A stretch of DNA of 64,000 nt from contig JAKIWG010000007.1 in the NCBI GenBank assembly GCA_022750155.1, forward strand, positions 16,966-80,965. The letters are read 5' to 3'. Source of the DNA: Thermoplasmata archaeon. Its GTDB lineage: Archaea > Thermoplasmatota > Thermoplasmata > Lutacidiplasmatales > UBA184. Positions 25,298 through 33,791 of the stretch are shown in pieces. Position 1 is the stretch's first letter. The number at the start of each line of letters is the position of its first letter. The notes beneath the pieces were generated by a model, which saw nothing but the letters and a program-made list of their open reading frames with translations, searched no databases and was not told the DNA's origin. Both the position numbers and the translations under genes were made by a program.

Positions 25298-25501
25298 CTA
25301 CGACTTGCCCTTGGCCTTGGCGGCCACGGGTGCCGGGGCCGGGGATGCGGCCTTCGACTCCGAGTACCCGCACCGTCCGCACGAGCGGCGGTTGCCGTGC
25401 TCGGCGAGGAACGTTCCGGGCCCGCACTTCGGGCAGAATTTGTGGGTGCGCGTGAGGGCGTCGCCCTTCGTGCTGTACAAACCGACGCGCGCCTTGGCCA
25501 T
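25298..25501 (-). CDS. rps27ae: Ribosomal protein S27Ae
   Basis: A 67-residue small-subunit ribosomal protein with one zinc ribbon: [19 protein letters not shown] followed by GRC (C-x2-C ... C-x2-C). The archaeal form lacks the ubiquitin domain of the eukaryotic fusion. After the ribbon there is an Ala/Pro/Lys tail ([16 protein letters not shown]) not needed for the fold. It is the last gene of the rpo7-spt4-kinase-rps24e-rps27ae operon; its ATG lies 3 nt beyond the stop of rps24e. Confidence 0.97.
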   Translation of the reverse strand: MAKARVGLYSTKGDALTRTHKFCPKCGPGTFLAEHGNRRSCGRCGYSESKAASPAPAPVAAKAKGKS

Positions 25502-25504
25502 GGA

Positions 25505-25882
25505 CTAAGCGTCCTTCTTCGGGGCGGATTCCTTCTTGGCGGCGGGCTCCGGCGGGGGAGCGGCTTCGGCGGCGGCTCCGGGCGCGGCCTTGACGGCCTT
25601 CTCCTTCAGTCCGTTGCGCACGAGGATGTGCTCCCGGACGATCGATTTGGCGATCTCGACGCTCTGGTAGGTCACGGCGACCCCCTCGCTCTTCGCCATC
25701 CCATAGCGGGCATTCATCCTCTCGATGATGACCCGGTCCTTGGGGACCTTGACGAGCTTGGCGAACTCGACCCGAACGGTGTCCCGGGTGGGCGTGGCGG
25801 CGAGCCCGTGGCCGATCTCGAAGCGGTATTCGACGCGTTTGAGGAGGGGGTTCGGGCGCTCCTCCAGGATCTTAAGCTCCAA
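25505..25882 (-). CDS. rps24e: Ribosomal protein S24e
   Basis: A 125-residue small-subunit ribosomal protein. The core (residues 1-95) has the S24e pattern: LEERPNPLLKRVEYRFEIGH, TRDTVRVEFAKLVKVPKDRV and MNARYGMAKSEGVAVTYQS. Residues ~97-125 form an Ala/Pro/Glu/Lys-rich tail. The first 11 nt overlap the end of the dephospho-CoA kinase gene, indicating tight translational coupling inside the operon. Confidence 0.97.
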   Translation of the reverse strand: MELKILEERPNPLLKRVEYRFEIGHGLAATPTRDTVRVEFAKLVKVPKDRVIIERMNARYGMAKSEGVAVTYQSVEIAKSIVREHILVRNGLKEKAVKAAPGAAAEAAPPPEPAAKKESAPKKDA

Positions 25883-26405
25883 GGTCGACCCTCCGAAGTT
25901 CCATCTGTGCGATGAGCCCGCGTACGTGTTCCTTCGTCACGGCGTCGACCGCTACGAAGGAGACCCCCGCACCCGGGATACCGTATATAACGGTGGCCCC
26001 GAGCGGCATCGATTCGACGAGCGCGAGCGACCCGAGGTCCTCTTCTCCGTCGACTTCGACGAGCCCGCCGCCATCGTGGATCGTCTCGCGGATCGCCCGA
26101 CGCAGTCGTTCGGTGAGCATCCCCGCGGGGTTGCGGACCTTCACGAGCCGTCGCTGGGCGAGCGGGGCAAAGACGGCGCAGTCGACCGGCTCGTGGCGTC
26201 TCGTCTTCAGGTCGACGACCCCGATGAACGGGGGGTGGTCCAACCGGATCGCGTCGGCCGTGACCCGGTCGCCGCACGCCGCGAAGTTCGGCAGGGCGCG
26301 GATCCGCCGGTCGGCGTCGGCCCCGCTGTACACGGGTCCATAGCGTTCCGCGAAGGTCGAACGCAGGGCTTCAGGGACGACCCAGACCCGTTCTTCACTT
26401 GACAC
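25872..26405 (-). CDS. GTP-dependent dephospho-CoA kinase (DUF359)
   Basis: A 177-residue enzyme for the last step of coenzyme A synthesis in archaea, which phosphorylates dephospho-CoA with GTP. The family features are AACGDRVTADAIRLDHPPFI, GVVDLKTRR, VRNPAGMLTERLRRAIRETI, VDGEEDLGSLALVESMPLGA and VIYGIPGAGV, with the conserved acidic residues in GDRV, VDLKT and DGEEDL. The family is unrelated to bacterial CoaE. Placement between spt4 and rps24e is the arrangement seen in many archaea. It overlaps both neighbours by 11 nt. Confidence 0.93.
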   Translation of the reverse strand: MSSEERVWVVPEALRSTFAERYGPVYSGADADRRIRALPNFAACGDRVTADAIRLDHPPFIGVVDLKTRRHEPVDCAVFAPLAQRRLVKVRNPAGMLTERLRRAIRETIHDGGGLVEVDGEEDLGSLALVESMPLGATVIYGIPGAGVSFVAVDAVTKEHVRGLIAQMELRRVDLGA

Positions 26406-26580
26406 GGAGCGCGTACCGCCCGCTGGCGTGGATGCCCATCTTGCGGGCGATCTCGGACTTCTCCGGGTCGAGGACCAACAGGTAGCCCTGCCACTCGCGG
26501 GAGACCTCCCCGCCGCAGCGGGGGCACTTGTTCTGGTCGGTGATCGAATTGCAGGTCTTGCACGCCTTCCAGCTGATCAT
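26395..26580 (-). CDS. spt4: Transcription elongation factor Spt4
   Basis: A 61-residue zinc protein, the partner of Spt5 on the RNA polymerase clamp. The four zinc cysteines are in CKTCNSITDQNKCPRCGG (C-x2-C ... C-x2-C), followed by the Spt5-contact strand EWQGYLLVLDPEKSEIARKM. The length is typical of archaeal Spt4. It starts within the last 4 nt of rpo7 (ATGA overlap). Confidence 0.96.
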   Translation of the reverse strand: MISWKACKTCNSITDQNKCPRCGGEVSREWQGYLLVLDPEKSEIARKMGIHASGRYALRVK

Positions 26581-27236
26581 GCGGTGCCTCCCGTGGGGGC
26601 TGCCTTCGCGGCCGCGGCGGGTTTCGCGGCGGGAACCGCCTTACCGGCCGCTTCCTTCTTCACGGGCTTCTTTCCGCCCTTGTCCTCGGCCTTCTTGTGG
26701 GCTTCCTGGATCCACTCGAGGCGGCCCAGGCCCGGCTGTCGCATGGTGAGCCCAATGCGGCTGTCGCGGGGGGAGATCTCGGAGAGGGAGAGCGAGACGA
26801 CGCGCGCTCGCACCTTGTAGCCGACCTTGAGATCCTTCTTGGTCTCGACCCCGACCAACCGCTGGTTGTGTTCGTCGATGTTGACCCGGTCGTCCATGAT
26901 CTGGCTGACGTGCAACAGGCCGTCCAACGGGCCGAACCTCACGAACGCGCCGAACTTGCGGATCTCGACCACGGCGCCTTCGACGACCTCCTGGATCTCT
27001 GGGCGGAAGAGGAGGGCCTGGTACTCGACCTCCTGGTAGACCCCGCCATCGCCGTGGATGATGTGACCCTCACCCAACGGCCGGACCTCCTGGATCATGA
27101 CGGTCAGGTTCTGTCCGTCGACGAGCTTCCCCTCGAACTGCTGCTGGGCGAGTTCGGTCAGGACCGTCTCGAGCTTCGGCCCGAGCCGCTCCGGAGGGAT
27201 CCGTACGACGTCCCTCCGATGGTCGAGATAGTACAT
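26577..27236 (-). CDS. rpo7: RNA polymerase subunit Rpo7 (RpoE')
   Basis: A 219-residue stalk subunit that pairs with Rpo4 and binds nascent RNA. The N-terminal tip domain covers ~1-80 (DHRRDVVRIPPERLG, LVDGQNLTVMIQEV) and the S1/OB RNA-binding domain ~80-180 (VEGAVVEIRKFGAFVRFGPL, LLHVSQIMDD, VRARVVSLSLSE). The last ~35 residues are an Ala/Lys/Pro tail that makes it longer than the usual ~190. ATG 27236 lies 27 nt downstream of a TATA box. It is the first gene of the operon with spt4, the CoA kinase, rps24e and rps27ae. Confidence 0.96.
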   Translation of the reverse strand: MYYLDHRRDVVRIPPERLGPKLETVLTELAQQQFEGKLVDGQNLTVMIQEVRPLGEGHIIHGDGGVYQEVEYQALLFRPEIQEVVEGAVVEIRKFGAFVRFGPLDGLLHVSQIMDDRVNIDEHNQRLVGVETKKDLKVGYKVRARVVSLSLSEISPRDSRIGLTMRQPGLGRLEWIQEAHKKAEDKGGKKPVKKEAAGKAVPAAKPAAAAKAAPTGGTA

Positions 27237-27258
27237 GCGCTCGCGCCGAGCGGGGCCC

Positions 27259-27267
27259 GCTATAAGA
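27259..27267 (-). promoter_or_regulatory. TATA box of the rpo7 operon
   Basis: TCTTATAGC (minus strand) is centred 27 nt upstream of the rpo7 ATG, which predicts a leaderless operon transcript. It lies between the end of gap and rpo7. Confidence 0.7.
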
Positions 27268-27297
27268 TGATTGCTAATGCGGCAGGCGCCGGCCGGT

Positions 27298-28317
27298 TCA
27301 GTGCCCGATTCCGAGCGCCCGGTCGGTGATGGCGATGGACGTCCGGGCGTCCGGGGCGAGGTCGAACATCGCACGGATCGCGTCGACGTTCTCCGGCACC
27401 ACGATCGACTCCTGGTGGATCGCCTGGAAGAAGTACAGTTCCCGTCCATCGACCCGGATCCCGTTCTCCCAGAGGACCCCTTCCATCATGTCGGAGCCGC
27501 CCCTCGCGCGGTCCTTCGCGAACTCCATCACCTGGGGGGTACCGTCCACGTGCTCCCAGGCACTGAAGACATGGAACCTCGGGGTCTCCCGGAACGCCTC
27601 GACGACCGCCTGCGCCCCCGGGGGGGCGGTCTTCAGCCGAACGTGGTTCACGTGCACGTGCATCAGGGTGGTCGGGACGACCACCGCGGTCGTGGCGATC
27701 GAGAGGTCCGGGAAGATCGTCTGCACATCGGGCCCGTGGTGGGAGGGAAGCGTGAAGGTCGGCATGATCCCGTTGATGGGTCCCCGACCCGATTCTGCAG
27801 GGTCGGCGGCGCGACGGACGATCGTCGCTTCCCACGATTCCACGCCCCAACGGGAGGTCAGCACGGAGGCGGCCCGTGAAAGTCCCGTCGTGTTGCACGA
27901 GACCACGCGGACCCGACGCTTCCCTTTCGAGCGGGGGTAGTTGCCGAGCGCGTTGAACGACGCCTCCGCGATCGCGGCCTTCTCTCCTCCCTGGAAGATC
28001 GCCCGGATGTTCGCGGCGTCGTAGAGCTTGAGATTCTCCCGGCCGATCTTCTCCGGGGCCGCGTCGACGACGACGTCGGCCTGCTGGAGCATCTCGGGGA
28101 CCGTTCCGGCCGTGGCGATCCCCGCGGCGTCGAACTCGGACTTCTTTCCCTCGCCGGCGATGAACAGCTTGTATCCCTTGGCGACCGCCCGGTCCGCCTC
28201 GTAGTTGGGGCGGGTCTTCGAGACCCCGACCAGGACCATGTCCTGCTGGGCCGCCACGGCATCGGCGACACGCTTTCCGATGGTACCGTATCCATTGACC
28301 GCGACACGGACCGTCAT
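27298..28317 (-). CDS. gap: Type II (archaeal) glyceraldehyde-3-phosphate dehydrogenase
   Basis: A 339-residue enzyme that interconverts glyceraldehyde 3-phosphate and 1,3-bisphosphoglycerate with NAD(P). The Rossmann start is VAVNGYGTIGKRVADAV. The catalytic Cys is C141 in VVSCNTTGLSR, and the HHGPD motif (~219) and the archaeal pattern MHVHVNHVRL follow. It differs from the bacterial type by the SCNTT box. A TATA box lies 28 nt upstream of ATG 28317. It is transcribed alone, divergently from the acyl-CoA dehydrogenase gene. Confidence 0.97.
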   Translation of the reverse strand: MTVRVAVNGYGTIGKRVADAVAAQQDMVLVGVSKTRPNYEADRAVAKGYKLFIAGEGKKSEFDAAGIATAGTVPEMLQQADVVVDAAPEKIGRENLKLYDAANIRAIFQGGEKAAIAEASFNALGNYPRSKGKRRVRVVSCNTTGLSRAASVLTSRWGVESWEATIVRRAADPAESGRGPINGIMPTFTLPSHHGPDVQTIFPDLSIATTAVVVPTTLMHVHVNHVRLKTAPPGAQAVVEAFRETPRFHVFSAWEHVDGTPQVMEFAKDRARGGSDMMEGVLWENGIRVDGRELYFFQAIHQESIVVPENVDAIRAMFDLAPDARTSIAITDRALGIGH

Positions 28318-28340
28318 TCGGGCCGACGAAACCGACCGAC

Positions 28341-28349
28341 GGTTAAAGG
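28341..28349 (-). promoter_or_regulatory. TATA box for gap
   Basis: CCTTTAACC (minus strand) is centred 28 nt upstream of the gap ATG. Confidence 0.55.
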
Positions 28350-28441
28350 GGTGCCGGGCTCGGTAGGCGGCCTCCTGTGACCCGGTCGATGGGGGCGCCG
28401 TGGCCGATATAGGCGAGAGCCGGTCTGGCGCTCGGACGGCT

Positions 28442-29632
28442 ATGGATTTCGAACTCACCGACGAGGAGAAGGCGTTCCACGGAGCCGTCCGAAAGTTTGG
28501 GGACCGCGTACTGCGTCCCCACGAGCGCCAGATCGACGCCGAAGGGCGGATCCCGGACGAAGTACTGTCGGAGATGGCCCGCCTGGGACTGCTCGCCATG
28601 CCGGTCTCGACCGAGTTTGGTGGGATGGGCGCTTCGGCGGTGCTCACCGAACTCGCCGCCGAGGAGATCGGCCGGGGAGACTTCTCGATGGCCACGGCCG
28701 TCTTCTTCCTGCTCGAAGCGGGGTGGGGGTACATTCTCGACCGCCACGGGACCGAGAGTGCCAAACGAGCGGTGCTCCCCGCCGTATGCTCGGGCAAGGC
28801 GTTCCTGGGGATCGCGACCACCGAGCCGTCCGGGGGGAGCGACCTCGCCAACATGCGGACGCGCTCACGAAGGGAGGCCGATGGCTTCTCGATCCGTGGG
28901 GAGAAGGCGTTCCTCTCCGGGGTCGACGAGGCCAAGCGACTGGGCGGGGGCCACCTCACCCTGACCCGGGCCGAAGAGGGGGGGTTCAACTTCCTCTACG
29001 TTCCGACCGTCTCGGAGGGGGCGACCACCCAGAAGTTCCAGAACATGGGGCGAATGGGGATCTCCACCGGGGCGATCACCTACGACGGGGTCCGGGTCCC
29101 TCGTTCCTACCTGATCGGCGAGGAGGGCAAGGGCTTCGGATGCGCGATCGAGGGGTTCACCGTCGCGCGCACCTTCGTTTCGGCGGCGTGTGTCGGTGCC
29201 GCCGAGCGGGCCCTCGAGACCGGGATCGCCTACATCAAGGAGCGACAGGTCTTTGGCCAAGCGCTCGGCAAGTTCGAGGCGATCCAGTTCGAGCTCGTCG
29301 ACCTGTGGGTGCAGGTCGAGGCCGTCAAGTGGCAGTGCCGACGGGCGGCGTGGCTGCTCGACCGCTACACGCTGCGCGGCGACGACAGCCACCGGGGAGA
29401 GGTCGAACGGGCCGTCGCCGCGGTCAAGCTGACCGCGCCCCCCATCGCGTTCGAGGCGGTCAAACGGGTCATGATGTGGTTCGGGGCGGCCGGCTACACG
29501 AAGGATGTGGGCCTCGAGCTCGGTCTCCGGGGGGTCATGAGCTACCTCGTCGGCGCCGAGGGAGGGCTCAACGTGATGCGAATGATCCTGGGTCGGGAAC
29601 TGCTCGGGAAAGAGTTCCTGCCGTACAAGTGA
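28442..29632 (+). CDS. Acyl-CoA dehydrogenase
   Basis: A 396-residue FAD enzyme for alpha,beta-desaturation of acyl-CoA. The domain order is the standard one: N-terminal helices (MDFELTDEEKAFHGAVRKFG), a middle beta domain with ATTEPSGGSDLANMRTRSRR, and the C-terminal helical bundle with RQVFGQALGKFEAIQFELVD and MMWFGAAGYTKDVGLELGLR. ATG 28442 matches the usual start of the family; a TATA-like GATATAGG lies ~33 nt before it. The substrate chain length is not evident. No thiolase or hydratase gene is beside it; thiL follows 13 nt downstream, with a good GGGAGGT ribosome-binding site. Confidence 0.93.
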   Translation: MDFELTDEEKAFHGAVRKFGDRVLRPHERQIDAEGRIPDEVLSEMARLGLLAMPVSTEFGGMGASAVLTELAAEEIGRGDFSMATAVFFLLEAGWGYILDRHGTESAKRAVLPAVCSGKAFLGIATTEPSGGSDLANMRTRSRREADGFSIRGEKAFLSGVDEAKRLGGGHLTLTRAEEGGFNFLYVPTVSEGATTQKFQNMGRMGISTGAITYDGVRVPRSYLIGEEGKGFGCAIEGFTVARTFVSAACVGAAERALETGIAYIKERQVFGQALGKFEAIQFELVDLWVQVEAVKWQCRRAAWLLDRYTLRGDDSHRGEVERAVAAVKLTAPPIAFEAVKRVMMWFGAAGYTKDVGLELGLRGVMSYLVGAEGGLNVMRMILGRELLGKEFLPYK

Positions 29633-29645
29633 AGGGAGGTCCAGG

Positions 29646-30653
29646 ATGGTCCGTCGGGCCAGCGGCCGGCCCCGCCTATTCCCCGAGCGAGAATTCCACC
29701 GTTGGTTGCGCACGCTGGTCCCCTCGGGGGGCACCGGGCTCCTCGCGATGGGCGACGACGTCGCCGCGCTGCCCCTCGACCGCGGACGAACCCTCCTCCT
29801 GACGACCGATGCCCTCTCGGAAGGGACGCATTTCCTCGGACGATCGCCGGCCGACGCCGTGGGCGCCGCGGCGATCCACGCCAGCCTGAGCGACCTCGCG
29901 GCGAAGGGAGGGCGACCGATCGCCGCCCTGCTGGACCTTCTCCTTCCCCCCCGAACCCCCATGGCGTGGGCTCAGGGCGTCGCGCGGGGAGCGCAGAAGG
30001 CCGCCGCCGAGTTCGGAATCCAGCTCGTGGGAGGGGACACGAAGCCCTCGGCCGGCCGCTCGGTCGTCGGCACGCTGGTAGGCATCGGTTCCCGACAGCT
30101 CGCGCCGCGCTCGGCGGCAAGACCCGGGGACCTCCTCGTCACCACCGGAGTGGTCGGCCAGGGCGGGGCGGCCGCGCTGCCCCTGACCCGAACCCGGAGA
30201 CCCGCGACCCGGGAACTCCGAGAGCTTCTCCGGATCCGCCCGCGGCTCGAGGAGGGTAGTGCTCTCGTCCGCTCCGTGCATGCGATGCTCGACACCTCCG
30301 ACGGGATCCTCGAGGCGTCCACTCTCCTCGCGGAGGCGAGCGGCGTGGGCGTGGCCATCGACTGGGACCGGCTTCCTCTCGACCGGAGGCTCCACGCGGC
30401 CCACCTCTCCCCCTCCACCCGCCTCGAACTCGCGTTCTTCGGCGGGGATTATGAACTCCTGGCCGCCCTTCCCGCCCGTTCCTTGCCCTCGGCGCTCCGA
30501 GCGCTCCGACGAATCGGAACGGAGCTCACCGTCGTCGGCCAGGTCGAAGCGGGCCGGGGCGTGCGGCTCCTCCAGGACGGGACGTCTCGGCGGATGCGGT
30601 CCGCCGGGTGGGATCCGTTCGCCCGCCCCCGACCGGCGCCCGGCCGCCACTGA
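29646..30653 (+). CDS. thiL: Thiamine-monophosphate kinase
   Basis: A 335-residue kinase that converts thiamine phosphate to thiamine diphosphate with ATP. Family motifs: GDDVAALPLD (ATP/Mg binding), LLLTTDALSEGTHFL, AAIHASLSDLAAKGGRPIAA, VGGDTKPS, DTSDGILEASTLLAEASG and FFGGDYELLAAL. The aspartates that hold the magnesium ions are all present. A GGGAGGT sequence 8 nt before ATG 29646 suggests reinitiation on the acyl-CoA dehydrogenase mRNA. The C-terminus is a short Arg/Pro-rich tail. Confidence 0.94.
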   Translation: MVRRASGRPRLFPEREFHRWLRTLVPSGGTGLLAMGDDVAALPLDRGRTLLLTTDALSEGTHFLGRSPADAVGAAAIHASLSDLAAKGGRPIAALLDLLLPPRTPMAWAQGVARGAQKAAAEFGIQLVGGDTKPSAGRSVVGTLVGIGSRQLAPRSAARPGDLLVTTGVVGQGGAAALPLTRTRRPATRELRELLRIRPRLEEGSALVRSVHAMLDTSDGILEASTLLAEASGVGVAIDWDRLPLDRRLHAAHLSPSTRLELAFFGGDYELLAALPARSLPSALRALRRIGTELTVVGQVEAGRGVRLLQDGTSRRMRSAGWDPFARPRPAPGRH

Positions 30654-30698
30654 CGCGCTCCTCGGCATCCTTTTCCGACCCGCACCTTGGCGGACGGG

Positions 30699-31619
30699 AT
30701 GGACGCCCTCATCGCCGACCACGTCAGCAAGCGCTACTCCGGCGGGGACCGGGGCAAGCTCGCACTCCAGGACGTGGACCTTTCGATCCCCAAAGGGTGC
30801 CTGTTCGCTTTTCTCGGGCGGAACGGCGCGGGCAAGACGACGTTCATCAAGATCGCCGCCACGCTCCTCGTGCCTACCCACGGGGAGGTCCGGCTGTTCG
30901 GACACGATGTCGTCCGGGAGCCCGAGCGCGTCCGACCGCTCATCGCCCTCGTCCCCCAGGAGGGCAAGCCGTTCTACCACCTGACGCCGCGCGAGCACGT
31001 CTACGAGTACCTCCGCGTCCGCGGGGCGACCCGGGAGTCGGCGCTCACGCGGACGGAGGAGATCCTCCATGCCATGGGCCTCATGGGCGTGGCGAATGAA
31101 CCCAACCTTCGCCTGAGCGGCGGCATGCAGCAGCGGGCCCTCGTCGCCACGATCCTCGCCACGGAGGCGCCGTTCCTCTTCCTCGACGAACCGACGCTGG
31201 GCATGGACCCGTTCGCACGCCGACAGGTCTGGGAGGTCATCCGGCGGGCCGCTCGCAAGGGTTCCACGGTCCTGCTCACGACCCACTACCTCGACGAGGC
31301 GGAGCAGCTCTCCGACGAGCTCGCGGTGATCGATGGGGGCAAGGTCCTCTATCGGGGGACGGCGGAGAAGCTCAAGCTCACCCTCGGACGCGAGGTCCGC
31401 CTCCAGTTCTCCGGGGGCTTCACCTCGGAGGAGCTCCGCGAGTTCGGGCGGGTATTCTCCGACCGGAACCGCCTGACCCTGCTGACCACCCGGGCCCAGG
31501 TCCGGAGTCTGACGGAGATGGCGCTCGAGCGGGGGAGCGAGGTCGTCGTCGGCCCGGTGACGCTCGAGGAGGCGTTCCTCGAGCTCGTCGGGAAGGGGAT
31601 CGAGGAGGACGAAGCATGA
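30699..31619 (+). CDS. ABC transporter ATP-binding protein
   Basis: A 306-residue ATPase of the ABC-2/drug-exporter class. Walker A is GRNGAGKTTF, the signature LSGGMQQRA, and Walker B LFLDEPTLGMD with the switch His in LLTTHYLDEAEQLSDELAVI. The C-terminal ~80 residues (RLQFSGGFTSEELREFG...) are the extra domain often found in exporters for drugs or lipids. It overlaps the permease gene by 4 nt (ATGA), so the two form one transporter. The substrate is unknown. Confidence 0.95.
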   Translation: MDALIADHVSKRYSGGDRGKLALQDVDLSIPKGCLFAFLGRNGAGKTTFIKIAATLLVPTHGEVRLFGHDVVREPERVRPLIALVPQEGKPFYHLTPREHVYEYLRVRGATRESALTRTEEILHAMGLMGVANEPNLRLSGGMQQRALVATILATEAPFLFLDEPTLGMDPFARRQVWEVIRRAARKGSTVLLTTHYLDEAEQLSDELAVIDGGKVLYRGTAEKLKLTLGREVRLQFSGGFTSEELREFGRVFSDRNRLTLLTTRAQVRSLTEMALERGSEVVVGPVTLEEAFLELVGKGIEEDEA

Positions 31620-32380
31620 GCATCGCCTCCCAGCTGCGCGCCGCCGGCCACATCTGCTACTTCAACGGGATCATCCCGTTGTGGCGCTCACCGCTGCTCA
31701 TCGCCGCGGTGTTCCTCACCCCGTTCAGCTTCCTGTTCTTCCTGCGGGTCATCTCCACGCCGGAGCTGTTCAAGTTCGGGGTCGTCGGGGGGATCCTGTT
31801 CACGGTCCTGTTCACCGGCAACGGCATGCTGAACGATTGCGCCTACCTCCGCCTCGAGCGTCAGCTCCAGCAGATCTTCGTGGCGAGCCCGGTCCGACCG
31901 CTCTCCTACATCCTCGGCATGGCGCTCTCCGAGCTCGCGTTCACCCTCCCGGCGCTCGCGCTGTTCCTGGGGATCCTGTTCGTCGTCGTACCGTTCGGGG
32001 CGGCGGTGTTCGTCGCGCTCGTCGGCATCGTGCTGCTGACCTGGCTGATGGCGACGTCGTTGGGGTTCCTCATCTCCACGTTCTTCCGTCAGCTTCGGGA
32101 GATCTGGCCGATCGGCACCCTCGTCTTCTCCCTGCTCGCCGTCCTCCCCCCGCTCTTCTACCCGGCGAGCCGGATCCCGTCGGGCTTCCAGTGGGTCGCC
32201 TTCCTCGCGCCGAGCACGTTCTCGGCCCAGCTCGCCGAGGCGGTCCTCGGCCTGAACCAGGGCAGCGCCCTCTCCCCGGCCTGGCTCAACGACCCGTGGT
32301 TCGACCTCGCCGGTCTCGTGGGGGCGACGGTCCTGTTCGGGGCGACGGCCGTCTACCTCGCCCGCTGGCGCGAGCCGTAG
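31616..32380 (+). CDS. ABC-2 type permease
   Basis: A 254-residue membrane protein with six segments, for example LLIAAVFLTPFSFLFFLRVI, GVVGGILFTVLFTGNGMLND, LALFLGILFVVVPFGAAVFV, LVGIVLLTWLMATSLGFLIS, TLVFSLLAVLPPLFYPASRI and a last helix before LARWREP. The motif YPASRIP in the re-entrant region is typical of ABC-2 exporters. It is translated together with the preceding ATPase. Confidence 0.92.
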   Translation: MSIASQLRAAGHICYFNGIIPLWRSPLLIAAVFLTPFSFLFFLRVISTPELFKFGVVGGILFTVLFTGNGMLNDCAYLRLERQLQQIFVASPVRPLSYILGMALSELAFTLPALALFLGILFVVVPFGAAVFVALVGIVLLTWLMATSLGFLISTFFRQLREIWPIGTLVFSLLAVLPPLFYPASRIPSGFQWVAFLAPSTFSAQLAEAVLGLNQGSALSPAWLNDPWFDLAGLVGATVLFGATAVYLARWREP

Positions 32381-32480
32381 CGGGACCCGTCCCGGGAGCG
32401 TCGGGCGTGCGGCGTCATCGCACACTCGACGTTAGCCTCAAGTAGCCCACCCGGCGTGGCCGCCCCCGAAGGTGTTCCCG

Positions 32481-33743
32481 ATGGCCGACGACGCACAGGC
32501 AATCAATCCGTTCGAGACGGCGAAACGCCAAGTCGATATCGTGGCCGACCTGCTCAAGCTCGACAACGGGAACCGGGAGATCCTCAAGCACCCGAAGCGC
32601 GAGCTGACCGTCAATTTCCCGGTCCGGATGGACGACGGGCAGTACCGGGTCTACACCGGCTACCGGGTCCAGTACAACATGGCGCGCGGCCCGACCAAGG
32701 GCGGGATCCGCTACCACCCGGGGGTCACGCTCGATGAGGTCCGCGCCCTCTCGGCGTGGATGACCTGGAAATGCGCGGTCGTCAACCTCCCCTACGGCGG
32801 GGCGAAGGGCGGCATCATCTGCGATCCGAAGCACATGAGCAAGGGGGAGCTCGAGCGGCTGACCCGACGCTATGCGAGCGAGATCGCCCCGATCATCGGC
32901 CCGGAGATGGACATCCCCGCCCCGGACGTCTACACCGACTCGCAGACGATGGCGTGGATCATGGATACCTACTCGATGCAGCGCGGCTACTCCGTCCCGG
33001 GCGTCGTGACGGGCAAACCGATCTCCCTCGGCGGGAGCGAGGGGCGCGGCGAGGCGACGGGGCGTGGGTGCGCCTACGTCATCCGGGAGGCGGCCGCCCA
33101 CGCCGGCGTCAAGGTCCACGGCGGGTCCGTCGCGGTGCAGGGGTTCGGCAACGCCGGCAGCGTGGCCGCCAACATCCTCCATGACGAGCAGCACGCGAAG
33201 ATCATCGCCGTCTCCGACTCCAAGGGCGGGATCCTGAACCCCGAGGGGTTCAATCCGCACGCCGTCGAGGAGCACAAGAAGAAGACCGGATCCGTCGTCG
33301 GGTTCCCCGGCTCGAAGCCGGTGACGAACGAGGAGATCCTCGAGACGAAGTGCGACATCCTGGTCCCGGCCGCCCTCGAGAACCAGATCACCAAGCGCAA
33401 CGCCGACAATATCCAGGCGAGGATCGTCGCCGAGGCCGCGAACGGCCCGACCCTCCCCGACGCGGACAAGACCCTCTACGAGAAGGGGATCACCGTGCTT
33501 CCCGACATCCTGGCGAACGCCGGGGGCGTGACGGTGAGCTACTTCGAGTGGGCCCAGGACATCCAGGGGTACTTCTGGGACCTCGAGGACGTCAACCGGC
33601 GCCTGGAGAAGGTCATGACCCAATCCTACGCGCAGGTCCACAAGACCGCGCTCGAGTACAAGGTGCACAACCGCACGGCCGCCTACGTCCTCGCGATCCA
33701 GCGGGTCGTCGACGCGATCAAGATCCGCGGGATCTACCCGTAG
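32481..33743 (+). CDS. gdhA: Glutamate dehydrogenase
   Basis: A 420-residue enzyme of the hexameric family that interconverts glutamate and 2-oxoglutarate plus ammonia. The catalytic lysine is K109 in LPYGGAKGGI, the substrate-binding region is MARGPTKGGIRYHPGV, and the nucleotide domain contains VAVQGFGNAGSVAANILHD. The end of the domain has ANGPTLPDAD and LANAGGVTVSYFEWAQDIQG. ATG 32481 is preferred to the GTG at 32472. It links amino-acid and central carbon metabolism and stands alone between the ABC exporter and the phosphoribosyltransferase. Confidence 0.96.
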   Translation: MADDAQAINPFETAKRQVDIVADLLKLDNGNREILKHPKRELTVNFPVRMDDGQYRVYTGYRVQYNMARGPTKGGIRYHPGVTLDEVRALSAWMTWKCAVVNLPYGGAKGGIICDPKHMSKGELERLTRRYASEIAPIIGPEMDIPAPDVYTDSQTMAWIMDTYSMQRGYSVPGVVTGKPISLGGSEGRGEATGRGCAYVIREAAAHAGVKVHGGSVAVQGFGNAGSVAANILHDEQHAKIIAVSDSKGGILNPEGFNPHAVEEHKKKTGSVVGFPGSKPVTNEEILETKCDILVPAALENQITKRNADNIQARIVAEAANGPTLPDADKTLYEKGITVLPDILANAGGVTVSYFEWAQDIQGYFWDLEDVNRRLEKVMTQSYAQVHKTALEYKVHNRTAAYVLAIQRVVDAIKIRGIYP

Positions 33744-33791
33744 GCCCCGCGGTCGGCGCCCTCGATCAACCCCTTCCCTTCCCCCCTCTCC

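Noticed and set aside
28318..28989. Extension of the gap frame upstream of its ATG
   Set aside because: It overlaps the acyl-CoA dehydrogenase gene on the other strand, and the Rossmann start fixes the true N-terminus at 28317.
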